Positions 7,807 through 15,736 of a DNA stretch of 17,754 nt are shown piece by piece. The notes beneath the pieces were generated by a model. It was not told where the DNA came from. It saw only the letters and a program-made list of their open reading frames with translations, and did no database searches. This stretch comes from an uncultured Gemella sp. (GTDB taxonomy: Bacteria; Bacillota; Bacilli; Staphylococcales; Gemellaceae): assembly GCA_927911745.1 (NCBI GenBank), contig CAKMQF010000012.1, positions 1 to 17,754 on the forward strand. The letters run 5' to 3'. How positions within the stretch are numbered: position 1 is the first letter of the stretch; the number at the start of each line of letters is the position of its first letter. Made by a program: the position numbers and the translations under genes.

Positions 7807-7822
7807 TTTATAACGTTATAAA
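7807..7822 (-). promoter_or_regulatory. perfect 16-bp palindrome, candidate operator
   Basis: TTTATAACGTTATAAA is a perfect inverted repeat lying 14 bp downstream of the -10 of the cassette promoter, at about +7 to +22 of the transcript. A dimeric repressor bound here would block transcription start. The same bases could form a 5' hairpin in the mRNA. No matching copy was noticed elsewhere in the window. Confidence 0.5.
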
Positions 7823-7835
7823 TCTTTACAGTTTT

Positions 7836-7864
7836 ATTATAATATGAAAATAATATGATAACAA
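7836..7864 (-). promoter_or_regulatory. promoter of the secreted-protein cassette
   Basis: Minus strand TTGTTA (7859-7864), a 17-bp spacer, then a perfect TATAAT (7836-7841). This is close to a consensus sigma-A promoter. The transcript would begin near 7829, about 50 bases before the ATG at 7777. Confidence 0.75.
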
Positions 7865-8051
7865 TAGGAAACCATCAATAATACATTTTCTAAATTTTTT
7901 TCTTTTTTTATGGTATAATTAAGTTGATTGATGTTAAATATAAAATTCTATAAATTCAAAAATTATAGAGTAAATACTTTAGTTTCCATTAATATTATTA
8001 ATAATCATATATATAATAATCATCTATTATTTATTATTATTCATTTTACGT
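7865..8051. other. AT-rich intergenic stretch without a gene
   Basis: No open reading frame with a ribosome site is visible. The stretch holds a plus-strand TGGTATAAT (7911-7919), a hairpin-like CTATAAATT...AATTATAG at about 7950-7969, and two copies of AATAATCAT around 8000-8025. A short plus-strand RNA ending at the hairpin near 8062-8091 is possible but unsupported. Otherwise it looks like a spacer between the endolysin terminator and the cargo promoter. Confidence 0.35.
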
Positions 8052-8091
8052 AAACAAATAAGCCTAGAAGAAATTTTCTTTTCTTCTAGGC
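8052..8091 (-). terminator. terminator of the phage late operon
   Basis: GCCTAGAAGAAA (minus strand 8080-8091) pairs perfectly with TTTCTTCTAGGC (8062-8073) around a 6-nt loop. The T-rich TTATTTGTTT follows. It lies 7 bp after the endolysin stop, so it closes the long late transcript. Confidence 0.85.
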
Positions 8092-8098
8092 ACATATT

Positions 8099-8950
8099 TT
8101 ATCCTAATATTTCATTCACTTTTTGTTGAATTTCACTGTAGTTATATCCAGCATTTGTCAGTCTATTAACTCGGTCTTGTCCATTACCCCACTTACCATG
8201 AATTACTTCTTGGGCTATTTCATCTAAATTATTAGATGTATAATTTCCATTTAATAATCTATTCACTGCTTCTTGAACCTCACTTGCATTATATCCTGCG
8301 TTAGTTAATCTGTTCACTCTATCCTCTCCGTTACCCCATGCTCCTGAAATAACCTCTCGTGCAATTTCTTCATTGCTTTTATTACCAGTTAATACTGAGT
8401 TAGTAGATGTACTTGGTTCTGTGATACTAGTATTACCTAACATTTCATCAACTGTTTCTCCTAAAGTCGCAAAGTAATTCATACGTTCTACAAAGTAAGT
8501 TTTAACACTATCAGTTGTTCCACCATGTAAAGCTAAACTACGATGCGGACAACTAGTTGGACTAAACTCATGATGAAGTCTTACCGTTTGTTTATTAATT
8601 GGTAAGCCATAATAAATTAAGTCTTCTGTTGCCTGCATTAATGCCATATCTTCATTTGCTAAAAAGTCCTCGTCTGAGACTTTCATACTCTCACATACTT
8701 CATAACCTATCGAGTGGGTATTACTCCACCACTCACCAGTGTGATATCCAATGTTGTATGTATCTATTACTCTTGCGATACTATATCGGTTACAATAATA
8801 GTGAGCTATTCCCAGTGCTTTATCTCGATATCTTAACCATTCCACATATTGTTCAGGTGTCATACTTCCTGCATCATTATGAATTACTACAAAGTCTATG
8901 CTGTCAAGTTGACCTGCGTTCATTAGTGTTTCATTTATTATTTGTACCAT
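8099..8950 (-). CDS. endolysin: N-acetylmuramoyl-L-alanine amidase with two CW_7 repeats
   Basis: 283 residues. The N-terminal Amidase_2/PGRP-like domain (about 10-160) cuts the bond between muramic acid and L-alanine in peptidoglycan. Likely zinc ligands: H24 (VVIHNDAG), H126 or H127 (RLHHEF) and C134 (TSCPH). Further support: YHTGEWW (69-75) and the IGYEVC strand (81-86). A Ser/Thr-rich linker (173-190) leads to two near-identical Cpl-7-type wall-binding repeats (CW_7) at about 193-233 and 242-282, each with WGNG, DRVNRLTNAGYN and a final helix. CW_7 repeats bind the glycan-muropeptide part of the wall. No signal peptide is present, so export depends on the holin, which lies immediately upstream. 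Confidence 0.93.
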   Translation of the reverse strand: MVQIINETLMNAGQLDSIDFVVIHNDAGSMTPEQYVEWLRYRDKALGIAHYYCNRYSIARVIDTYNIGYHTGEWWSNTHSIGYEVCESMKVSDEDFLANEDMALMQATEDLIYYGLPINKQTVRLHHEFSPTSCPHRSLALHGGTTDSVKTYFVERMNYFATLGETVDEMLGNTSITEPSTSTNSVLTGNKSNEEIAREVISGAWGNGEDRVNRLTNAGYNASEVQEAVNRLLNGNYTSNNLDEIAQEVIHGKWGNGQDRVNRLTNAGYNYSEIQQKVNEILG

Positions 8951-8951
8951 T

Positions 8952-9350
8952 TTATTTTTCCTCCTTGTTTAATTGTTGTAAAATGTTTTGTAATTTCTCA
9001 GGTACTGGTAGTCCTAATTTTGAAGTGTTTTCTAGTATAGAAATACCTTCATTAGATAGGTAGAAAAATATTACAGCTGCTCTTAATACTCCTACATGAC
9101 CTAGAATATAAACATCTAGTATATTAGCTACCCCAACTAATGAGAAGATAATAATTTTTCTAGCTATTCCCTTAAAACCAACGGCACTAGATAATTCTTT
9201 TTTATCAATCGCACACATTATTCCAGTTACATAGTCTATTACTGAAAATGCTAAAAGTGCATAGATAAGTCCGTCCATACCTCCTAAAAATACTCCTAGA
9301 ACACCACCTATACTTGAAATTATAAGTTTATAATTTAATAATGTATTCAT
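8952..9350 (-). CDS. phage holin (toxin secretion/phage lysis type)
   Basis: 132 residues, matching the Phage_holin_4 (TIGR01593-type) family. Three to four hydrophobic helices are visible: about 8-27, 28-48 with the family-typical IDYVTGIMCA, 63-81 and 85-99. The diagnostic KKELSSAVGFKGIARKIIIF lies between helices, and the C-terminal tail is charged (LNKEEK). Holins form membrane lesions at a set time and let the endolysin reach the wall. The gene ends one base before the endolysin ATG. The tail fibre-like gene stops one base upstream, giving a tightly packed lysis end of the late operon. Confidence 0.92.
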   Translation of the reverse strand: MNTLLNYKLIISSIGGVLGVFLGGMDGLIYALLAFSVIDYVTGIMCAIDKKELSSAVGFKGIARKIIIFSLVGVANILDVYILGHVGVLRAAVIFFYLSNEGISILENTSKLGLPVPEKLQNILQQLNKEEK

Positions 9351-9351
9351 T

Positions 9352-10359
9352 TTATTTACCTCCCGTTAAATAATATGTAATTTTCATTGTTTTATCCGCC
9401 GTTTTTTCTACTGTCTTCGATAAATTATTTATTGTTGCTGAGTATGGTGTAATTAAGTATAAAACTTTTCTTAAATACTTATCCCCTGAGCTTTCTCCGT
9501 TCGCAAAATATCCAAGTAAAAATGGACCATAACTTAATGGAATGCATTCTATTGTTGATAAATCGCTTTGCGCTATTTCGGTAACTTTATCATTTTTATC
9601 AATAGTAAAGTTAGTCCCTATTATCATATCTCCTAATATATACATACCACATCCTGTTGTATGGCTTGATACTGATCCTGTTTTTAGAGTAAACTTAGGT
9701 TCTATTTTCGTTACATCTACTGGATTATTTATCGCAAACTTCACAACATATTTTTCATCTGTGCTAACTGCATATACATACCCTCCTCTCAATACAGATT
9801 TAATAGTTCTATAGTAATCATAGTCTAATGAGTATGAACCTATATTTTCTATTTTCACATTTTCTAATGTGAATTCAGTTTCTTCAATAGAATTATTTGC
9901 TTTGTTTATTTTCAACTTAGTTACATTGGTATTACCTCCGCTAGTACTAGTTTTCAATAAGTAATAATTCTCTGCGTCCACATAAATACACACTCCATAT
10001 GTTCCATAAGATTTCTTATACTTTATCTTTGTTTCAGTTATATTCTTCTCAGATAAAAATGATAATGAATCATCTAATCTAAAGTTAAGTAGTGGTTCTC
10101 TTGATTTTATTATTCTAAGATGATCACTTTCAGGAACTATTGATACTATATAATTTTCTTCGAAGTTAGCTTCTACTACATTGACATATTTTTTCTTCAT
10201 CTCAGTATCTGTATTCTTAATAAGATATTTATCTTCACCTAGTTTTATACGATTTGTTTCACCATTACTCTTTGTTCCAAAATAACCACCTCCTGCTTTG
10301 GCATTAGTTAAACAAACACTCGATATTTTACCATTGCTTTTGATGTTCCAAAATCCCAA
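9352..10359 (-). CDS. tail fibre/receptor-binding-like protein, C-terminal piece
   Basis: 335 residues in the frame as written, from a TTG with no ribosome site. It is better read as the C-terminal part of the gene starting at 10709. That piece ends in WDFGTSKA plus out-of-frame residues, while this one continues with NGKISSVCLTNAKAGGGYFG. One missing A at 10334-10335 joins them, giving 1359 nt and 452 residues. Repeated beta-rich segments (YVVKFAINN, MYILGDMIIGT, FLLGYF) suggest a beta-propeller-like or receptor-facing fold. The position between baseplate hub and holin is where host-recognition proteins lie in siphoviruses. The exact role is inference. Confidence 0.6.
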   Translation of the reverse strand: MGFWNIKSNGKISSVCLTNAKAGGGYFGTKSNGETNRIKLGEDKYLIKNTDTEMKKKYVNVVEANFEENYIVSIVPESDHLRIIKSREPLLNFRLDDSLSFLSEKNITETKIKYKKSYGTYGVCIYVDAENYYLLKTSTSGGNTNVTKLKINKANNSIEETEFTLENVKIENIGSYSLDYDYYRTIKSVLRGGYVYAVSTDEKYVVKFAINNPVDVTKIEPKFTLKTGSVSSHTTGCGMYILGDMIIGTNFTIDKNDKVTEIAQSDLSTIECIPLSYGPFLLGYFANGESSGDKYLRKVLYLITPYSATINNLSKTVEKTADKTMKITYYLTGGK

Positions 10360-10709
10360 ACAAACTTATAACCATTTGACGTTGCTTTTGATTCTTGTTT
10401 ATTAAAACTACCTTGCAGTGGATTTTCCTGAACTCCTTCTACTTGTCCAGCATATCCAATACATTCATTACTTGTACTTACAAAGCTAGTATTTTTATCT
10501 TCTGTTATTTTATCTTTAAATAACAAGATTCCTCCTACTATTTTTTCAACTATTGGATAAAAGGTATCTTTATTAATATTTGTAAGTAGTCCATTCGGAT
10601 TTAATGTTAGAATCTTTTCTAAAACATCTGTTACGAGGTTATCATCTTTTAAAACCTCTTTCTTTTTTGTTTTAACATCGGTTAATTCTATTATTGTCTT
10701 ACCTTTCAT
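10308..10709 (-). CDS. tail fibre/receptor-binding-like protein, N-terminal piece
   Basis: 133 residues as written; the last eight (after SKA) are out of frame and overlap the next piece by 52 nt. The opening KTIIELTDVKTKKKEVLKDD then NLVTDVLEKILTLNPNGLL resembles the N-terminal virion-attachment region of tail or baseplate proteins in Gram-positive phages (typical 'NLVTN.V..I' pattern). GYAGQVEGVQENPLQGSFN and YKFVWDFGTSKA follow. The start codon overlaps the end of the preceding gene by 11 nt, and its ribosome site (GGAGG-type, in the last codons of that gene) is good. The frame break could be a sequencing indel or true decay. A broken receptor protein would make the phage non-infectious. 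Confidence 0.65.
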   Translation of the reverse strand: MKGKTIIELTDVKTKKKEVLKDDNLVTDVLEKILTLNPNGLLTNINKDTFYPIVEKIVGGILLFKDKITEDKNTSFVSTSNECIGYAGQVEGVQENPLQGSFNKQESKATSNGYKFVWDFGTSKAMVKYRVFV

Positions 10710-11259
10710 TTTTCTCCTCCACTTCTACATTCTCAGTTATATTTCCAAATACAAATTTTCGTTTTAAATCATTTTTTATAATCACATCACTAAATTCATA
10801 TTTAGGAACATCATAAGTGTCAACCTCTATACTACCCTCACTTAAATCTACTTGTTTTCTATGAGATAGTGTTAATTTTCTTAAGTTCTCATTTACTTTT
10901 ATTTTACCGTCCCAAGGTACATCTCCTCCTAAAGCACTACCTATGATTGCAGCACTTATTCCCTCTATTGGAATAACTAGACTACCTTTTTCTAACTCGA
11001 AATCCACAGTAAATCTATTAATCACTTTTTCTTTTAAGTTTATTAGTGGATAGAATAATGTAACCATTTGGCTTCCTACTTTAGCTATAAACTTTGGTAC
11101 GTGATTTTTTATTGTAAGTTCATTTAATGAGTATATGATATTAAGCCTTTGATCTTCGTCAACTTCTCTATCAAGGTTTATTTTCTTTTCTTCTTTTTCA
11201 TCTTTTAAGGTAACAGTCTCTTCAATATGTTTCTTTAAACTTTTAACATCAAATAACAC
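10699..11259 (-). CDS. baseplate hub/tail protein, C-terminal piece
   Basis: 186 residues, read from a GTG with no ribosome site. It is better seen as the end of the hub-like protein starting at 12494. Adding one A to the six-A run at 11269-11274 (plus strand) replaces the stop after DAF with FIATVLFDVKSLKKHIEE, which flows directly into this piece. The restored gene has 1797 nt, 598 residues. This part is mainly beta-strand (NHVPKFIAKVGSQMVTLFYP) with a glycine-containing segment (GSALGGDVPWDGKIKVN). It probably forms the outer domain that holds the fibre protein encoded next. Confidence 0.55.
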   Translation of the reverse strand: MLFDVKSLKKHIEETVTLKDEKEEKKINLDREVDEDQRLNIIYSLNELTIKNHVPKFIAKVGSQMVTLFYPLINLKEKVINRFTVDFELEKGSLVIPIEGISAAIIGSALGGDVPWDGKIKVNENLRKLTLSHRKQVDLSEGSIEVDTYDVPKYEFSDVIIKNDLKRKFVFGNITENVEVEEKNER

Positions 11260-11264
11260 AGTGG

Positions 11265-12494
11265 CTATAAAAAAGCATCAGTTTCTTTACTTGATGCAAA
11301 TTCTATATCGATTATTGTTTGTGAATTCTGTCCTATTTTTATTTCAGTTCCATTAACGTAAGCATTCACCTTTACTCTGTCAGACTCAATAGTTTGTAAT
11401 ATACCTTGAATATTCTTGTCTTGTTTACTCTTACCTTTAGATAGTAATGCATTTTTACCTACACTCTTAATTCTATATTTCCCATGAATTTTATACTCAA
11501 TTGATGTAATTATAGTATGATAACTTTCAACACCAACCTTGAAAGTAATCTTGTCTCCAACCTCAAATGCTGGATTACTTACAACTACACTATCTAATGG
11601 CGTATAGTCAAATGTAGCTACCTCTTCTAAAATTGCTTTACACATCCTTACTCGTTTTTCAGGAAGTCCTAACTGCATCAAAGGATTAACACCAATATTC
11701 ATAGTTAAAGCATTGTCATTTTCTTTTGAATAATACTCTGATATTTTTGTTTTAAGATTTGTACTTTGTACTGCAGTATACCTAGTTGTGAAATCTGAAA
11801 TACTTAATTCATACCTATCTATTTCTTTTATTTCATAATTTAAGTTCGTATTAAATCTTTTTAATATTAACTTACCGAAACGATCTATAGTCGCAAAACT
11901 TGCAGTAGTTGCACTAATATAATGAATTAAATCACGATACGTTTCTATATCATGCTCGGCATAAATCCCAACTCTTTCTACTCCATTTGGTAATTTTTCA
12001 ATTTCTTCTTTACTTATTCCAAGTTCTACACTACACTTCTTACAACAAAATTCTAGAAGTTCATAAATAGTCCCAGATGTTTCTTTAAAACTCAGAGTTT
12101 TATTAAACTTAACCATAAAGTCATAACCTTTAATTTCAACAAATTTCTTCGTTCTATTAGCTTCAGTTGTTTCAAATATTCCTAGTGGTACTTTTTCAAT
12201 TTCATTATTTTCCAAGACTAAGTTGAAATATAGTTTTATAATACTTCCGTCTAATGTTATTTCTCTTAATTCATCAAGTTTCAAAGTAATACCCATCTCC
12301 GCAGCGTAAACTGAACCTAGTTCTATTTCATTACTTCCTGAACATGAATTACTTATATAACCACTATCTTTTAAAATATGTTTATCATCAAAATTAATTA
12401 TTTTTCCAGTTTTTAATACTATCTCTCCTGTCCAAAAATACTTTCTACTTTTCTTTTTTATCATTTTATTGAAGTCAACACTTGTCTTATACAT
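11265..12494 (-). CDS. baseplate hub-like tail protein, N-terminal piece
   Basis: 409 residues as written. Order and character fit the hub (gp18/Tal N-terminal-like) protein that follows the distal tail protein in siphoviruses. The N-terminal region is beta-rich (GEIVLKTGKI, GSVYAAEMGITLKLDEL). The middle has the typical GYDFMVKFNKTLSF and a helix with two cysteine pairs (FCCKKCS, about residues 149-155). Next comes a domain with DRFGKLILKRF and a TAVQST segment, and then repeated strands. No peptidase or lysozyme domain is seen, so it is not a tail lysin. The ATG at 12494 directly follows the restored stop of the upstream gene, with GGAGG as ribosome site. The C-terminal end is lost to a one-base break near 11269. 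Confidence 0.7.
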   Translation of the reverse strand: MYKTSVDFNKMIKKKSRKYFWTGEIVLKTGKIINFDDKHILKDSGYISNSCSGSNEIELGSVYAAEMGITLKLDELREITLDGSIIKLYFNLVLENNEIEKVPLGIFETTEANRTKKFVEIKGYDFMVKFNKTLSFKETSGTIYELLEFCCKKCSVELGISKEEIEKLPNGVERVGIYAEHDIETYRDLIHYISATTASFATIDRFGKLILKRFNTNLNYEIKEIDRYELSISDFTTRYTAVQSTNLKTKISEYYSKENDNALTMNIGVNPLMQLGLPEKRVRMCKAILEEVATFDYTPLDSVVVSNPAFEVGDKITFKVGVESYHTIITSIEYKIHGKYRIKSVGKNALLSKGKSKQDKNIQGILQTIESDRVKVNAYVNGTEIKIGQNSQTIIDIEFASSKETDAFL

Positions 12495-12853
12495 CTAGTA
12501 TTCCTCCAATTTAAAACTAATACTCCAAATTCCAGGACTACCATTTTATTTAAAAGACTAACCTTAAAATTTGTACAATAAGTATTTATTTCTTTTTCTT
12601 CTAATGAATAAGGATCAAAGTATTTAACTGGTATTGTAGTTTGTTTTAACATTTTTGATAACTTTAAAAGATACTGACTTGTTAGAGTTAGTTTCAAAGA
12701 TATAGATATCACACTTTCCCTTACAATGTCTCTATGTGTTATTCCTGCTTCGGTAACTCCGCTACTACTACCTTCAATATCTCTAAACTCAAAGTCTATC
12801 TCATCAGGAGTTGGTATTGTTTCATTATTAATTTTTATATATGATTTTTTCAT
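12461..12853 (-). CDS. small tail protein between tape measure and hub (Dit position, DUF6711-like)
   Basis: 130 residues as written; 119 if corrected. It begins MKKSYIKINNETIPTPDEID, a pattern like the DUF6711 tail family, and holds the position of the distal tail protein. The last 23 residues (from GVLVLNWRN) look out of frame. A fourth T in GAATTTGG, minus strand near 12527-12529, would give FWSISFKLEEY and a stop at 12495, exactly abutting the next ATG. That would remove the odd 34-nt overlap with the hub gene. It probably forms the ring connecting tail tube and baseplate. Confidence 0.7.
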   Translation of the reverse strand: MKKSYIKINNETIPTPDEIDFEFRDIEGSSSGVTEAGITHRDIVRESVISISLKLTLTSQYLLKLSKMLKQTTIPVKYFDPYSLEEKEINTYCTNFKVSLLNKMVVLEFGVLVLNWRNTRCIRQVLTSIK

Positions 12854-12854
12854 A

Positions 12855-15725
12855 TTACCTTCCTCCTGATTTTATAATTTGTCTGTTTTGTGCGTTTATT
12901 ATTATTTCATCAAGTAATGTTCCACCTAAGTAAACCGGAATAACTATATCGCCAGTTGTCTCGTGTGGTATATTTATAGCTTGAATTAATTTGTTTAAAT
13001 CATCACTACTTATACCTGATGTTGCATTGACTCTTGGAAGTGTGAATCCTTTTAAGTCTGGATTTATCACAAGATCATTTGATAATTTAGCTACAGAGTT
13101 TTTCAAAAGATTTCTACTACTATCTAAACCTTTAGATAATCCTTTTATAAAGTCTGGCATCCAATCCTCATAGTCTGTAAGTGGTCCTACCTCTGGAACA
13201 CTAAAGTGTAAATAACTCCAAATTGTCTCAGCTACACCTTTTACCGCATCAACAACCGCACCTATCTTATCCCTAATTCCATTAACAATTCCTGAAATTA
13301 AATCACTCCCCCAAGAATAAGCTGAGTTTACTAGTCCCCAAATATAATCTACTGCACTTTGAAATCCATTTTGGATTGTTGAACTAATATTTCCTATAAT
13401 ATTTCCCACAGCCGATAACATGTTATTAAATACACTTTGGACATAGTTATAAGCTGAGTTTACAAGATTAGAGATTGTTGAATAAATATTATTCCAGATA
13501 TTTGAAACTGTACTAAAAATAGCATCTAAAATATTACTTATAACATTTTTTATACTATTCCAAGATGTGCTTATAAAATCACTAATTGCTTGTACTATCG
13601 TATTTATAGAGTTACTAATATTTTGCCATATAGTAGATAAGAAATCTTTTATACTATTCCAAATTGTACTTGTAGTTTGAAATACAAAATCCCAGTAACT
13701 TGTAATGATATTTTTTATTACATCAAGAACTGTTTGGAACATTGTTTTTATTATTTCCCAAGTTGTTGATAAGAAATTTTTTATACTCTCCCACACAGTT
13801 GTAAAGATAGTTTGAATTGCTGTAAAGGTAGTTGTAAAATATGTTTTGATATTCTCCCAAACTGTAGTCACTACTAAGGTTATACTTTGCCAAAGTTCTG
13901 TGAAATAAGTTTTAACACCCTCCCAAGCAGTTGTAAATATAAGACTAATCGCTGTAAGTGTTGTTAAAAAATAGTTTTTTATAACTTCCCATACAACGGT
14001 TATAGTAGTACTTATAGCCGTCCAAGTTTCTGAAAAGTAAGTTTTTATACCTTCCCAAAGATTTATAAAAAAGTCTTTTATTTCACTCCAATGATCTTTT
14101 AAATAACTACCTATAGATATCAATGTTACAACCGCAGCTATTATAGCGAGTATTGGTACTACCGCACCAGATAAACCAGCCATAACACCACTCATCGCAC
14201 TAAAAGCACCAGAAATTTCTGCAACACCCGTTATTATATTTCCTATTGAACCAATGACTGTACCGATTATTACTAAAAGTGGTCCTATCGCAGCTACAAT
14301 AAGTCCAATTATTACGACTATCTGTTTAGCTGTTGGACTTAGACTATTCAACCAAGTTGCTATTCCTCCAAGAACTGTAGCTACCCCTTGTAAAATCGGG
14401 CCTAAAACATCAGAAATTGCTTCTCCTAAACTACCTAATGCCAACTTAGCATTATTACTAGCTACTTTAAATTTATCTATACCATCTTCAGTTCCTTCAA
14501 ATGTTTTGTCTACAACATCCCCGTACTCAGACATACTTTTTGATAAATCATCTATAGAAAATCTACCTTCTCTTATAGCCCTAGTCATCTCTGCAGCACC
14601 TTTAGTTCCGAAAATCTTAGTCGCAATAGTTAGTGCTTCAGTTTCACTTCCTGCATTTTTTATCGATTCAATTGTTTTCTTAAGAGCTTCATCCATAGAA
14701 AGTCCATCTTTAGTATAGGCTGCGACTGCTTTTCTAAACCCTCTTAATGCTTGATCTGCATTTACACCATTTGCTTCAAATTGTGCAAGTAAGTTAATGC
14801 TCTGACCTAGATTTAACCCCATTTCTTTTAGAATTGCTCCGTGTTGCTGAACTCCGTTCATAAGAGTATCAACACTTATTCCTGTATCCTGTGCTTTTTG
14901 TGTTATTAATCCTAACACGTTGGCAGTTTCTTTAGCGTCAATACCCCACTGAACCATTATTTTATTTGTCATTCCTATAGCGTTATTTAGGTCTGTTTCA
15001 TTTATCTCTGCAAACTTAAGAAATAAAGTAGATAGTTCTTGAAGTTCATCACCAGTAACTTTAAACCTAGTGTTAACCTCACCTACCGCAACACCTACAT
15101 CACTCATACTAACAGGTAAACTTTTAAAAATATTATCCGCAACATTTTTTAACCCCTCAAAACTTTCTCCAGTTGCTCCAGTCTTTTTGATGATAGTATC
15201 ATAACCTTCATCAATTTCCCGAAAGGCTAATGTTGCTGCAGCTCCAACTGCTACAATTGGTGCTGTCACATTTTTTGATAGAGTTGTACCTACTGAAGAT
15301 ATCTTCTCTCCAGTCTCTTTAAACTTACCCCCAACTTCTTTAAGTGTAGCTTGCATCGAACTATCAGTGTGTTTTAGTTTTTCAGTGAATTTATCTAGTT
15401 CCTGTTCAGTCGCAATAATTTCTCTTTTTAATGCGTCAAATTGCTTTTCTGAAATATCTCCATTTGCCAGTGCAGTTTTAGCTTGTTCCTCAGCGAGCCT
15501 TAGTGTTTCTAACTTTTTCTTAGTTTCTTCTATGGCTGTATTTAAGAGTTCTTGTTTTTGAGTAAGTAATTCGGTATTATGTGGATCAAGTTTCAATAGT
15601 CTTTCTACATCTTTAAGTTCTCTTTGAGTTTGTTTAATCTTACCTTCAACTTCACTTAATGCTTGTTTTAATTTGAGAGTATCTCCTCCGATTTCTACAG
15701 TAATACCTGCTATTCTACTTGCCAT
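12855..15725 (-). CDS. tail tape measure protein
   Basis: 956 residues. It sets tail length and is released with DNA ejection. Residues 1-125 form a long coiled coil (EVEGKIKQTQRELKDVERLL and following). The PhageMin_Tail core domain spans about 170-400 (GYDTIIKKTGATGESFEGLK, ANGVNADQALRGF, KIFGTKGAAEMTRAI). Strongly hydrophobic segments lie at about 465-540. A long Trp-repeat region with strict 11-residue spacing spans about 545-745. The C-terminal end (SGIVNGIRDKIGAVVDAVKG, FSVPEVGPLTDYEDWMPDFI) is typical of Firmicute phage tape measures. By the usual rule of about 0.15 nm per residue the tail would be roughly 140 nm, a long flexible siphovirus tail. The ATG has AGGAGGTGAT upstream. It directly follows the frameshifted chaperone product, which ends 11 nt upstream. 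Confidence 0.93.
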   Translation of the reverse strand: MASRIAGITVEIGGDTLKLKQALSEVEGKIKQTQRELKDVERLLKLDPHNTELLTQKQELLNTAIEETKKKLETLRLAEEQAKTALANGDISEKQFDALKREIIATEQELDKFTEKLKHTDSSMQATLKEVGGKFKETGEKISSVGTTLSKNVTAPIVAVGAAATLAFREIDEGYDTIIKKTGATGESFEGLKNVADNIFKSLPVSMSDVGVAVGEVNTRFKVTGDELQELSTLFLKFAEINETDLNNAIGMTNKIMVQWGIDAKETANVLGLITQKAQDTGISVDTLMNGVQQHGAILKEMGLNLGQSINLLAQFEANGVNADQALRGFRKAVAAYTKDGLSMDEALKKTIESIKNAGSETEALTIATKIFGTKGAAEMTRAIREGRFSIDDLSKSMSEYGDVVDKTFEGTEDGIDKFKVASNNAKLALGSLGEAISDVLGPILQGVATVLGGIATWLNSLSPTAKQIVVIIGLIVAAIGPLLVIIGTVIGSIGNIITGVAEISGAFSAMSGVMAGLSGAVVPILAIIAAVVTLISIGSYLKDHWSEIKDFFINLWEGIKTYFSETWTAISTTITVVWEVIKNYFLTTLTAISLIFTTAWEGVKTYFTELWQSITLVVTTVWENIKTYFTTTFTAIQTIFTTVWESIKNFLSTTWEIIKTMFQTVLDVIKNIITSYWDFVFQTTSTIWNSIKDFLSTIWQNISNSINTIVQAISDFISTSWNSIKNVISNILDAIFSTVSNIWNNIYSTISNLVNSAYNYVQSVFNNMLSAVGNIIGNISSTIQNGFQSAVDYIWGLVNSAYSWGSDLISGIVNGIRDKIGAVVDAVKGVAETIWSYLHFSVPEVGPLTDYEDWMPDFIKGLSKGLDSSRNLLKNSVAKLSNDLVINPDLKGFTLPRVNATSGISSDDLNKLIQAINIPHETTGDIVIPVYLGGTLLDEIIINAQNRQIIKSGGR
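13490..14091 (-). repeat. tryptophan repeat region within the tape measure gene
   Basis: About 18 units of 11 residues (33 bp), with Trp, Leu or Phe at the repeat edge and patterns such as W-E-x-I-K-x-Y-F. For example WEGIKTYFSET, WTAISTTITVV and WEVIKNYFLTT follow without a gap. Codons differ between copies, so the periodicity is held at protein level. An 11-residue period suits a long helix with a regular hydrophobic stripe inside the tail tube. Confidence 0.75.
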
Positions 15726-15736
15726 ACAATCACCTC

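Noticed and set aside
8000..8025. AATAATCAT direct repeats as iterons or a CRISPR-like array
   Set aside because: Only two copies in very AT-rich DNA, with no replication or cas gene nearby.
8599..9063. 154-codon plus-strand ORF opposite endolysin and holin
   Set aside because: It spans two confident genes on the other strand and has no ribosome site.
10308..10359. Genuine dual-coding overlap of two tail genes
   Set aside because: The sequence continues smoothly across a one-base correction, and the downstream piece has no start signal, so a frame break is the simpler reading.
14254..14718. 154-codon plus-strand ORF opposite the tape measure gene
   Set aside because: A shadow of a clear tape measure coding sequence with no start signal.
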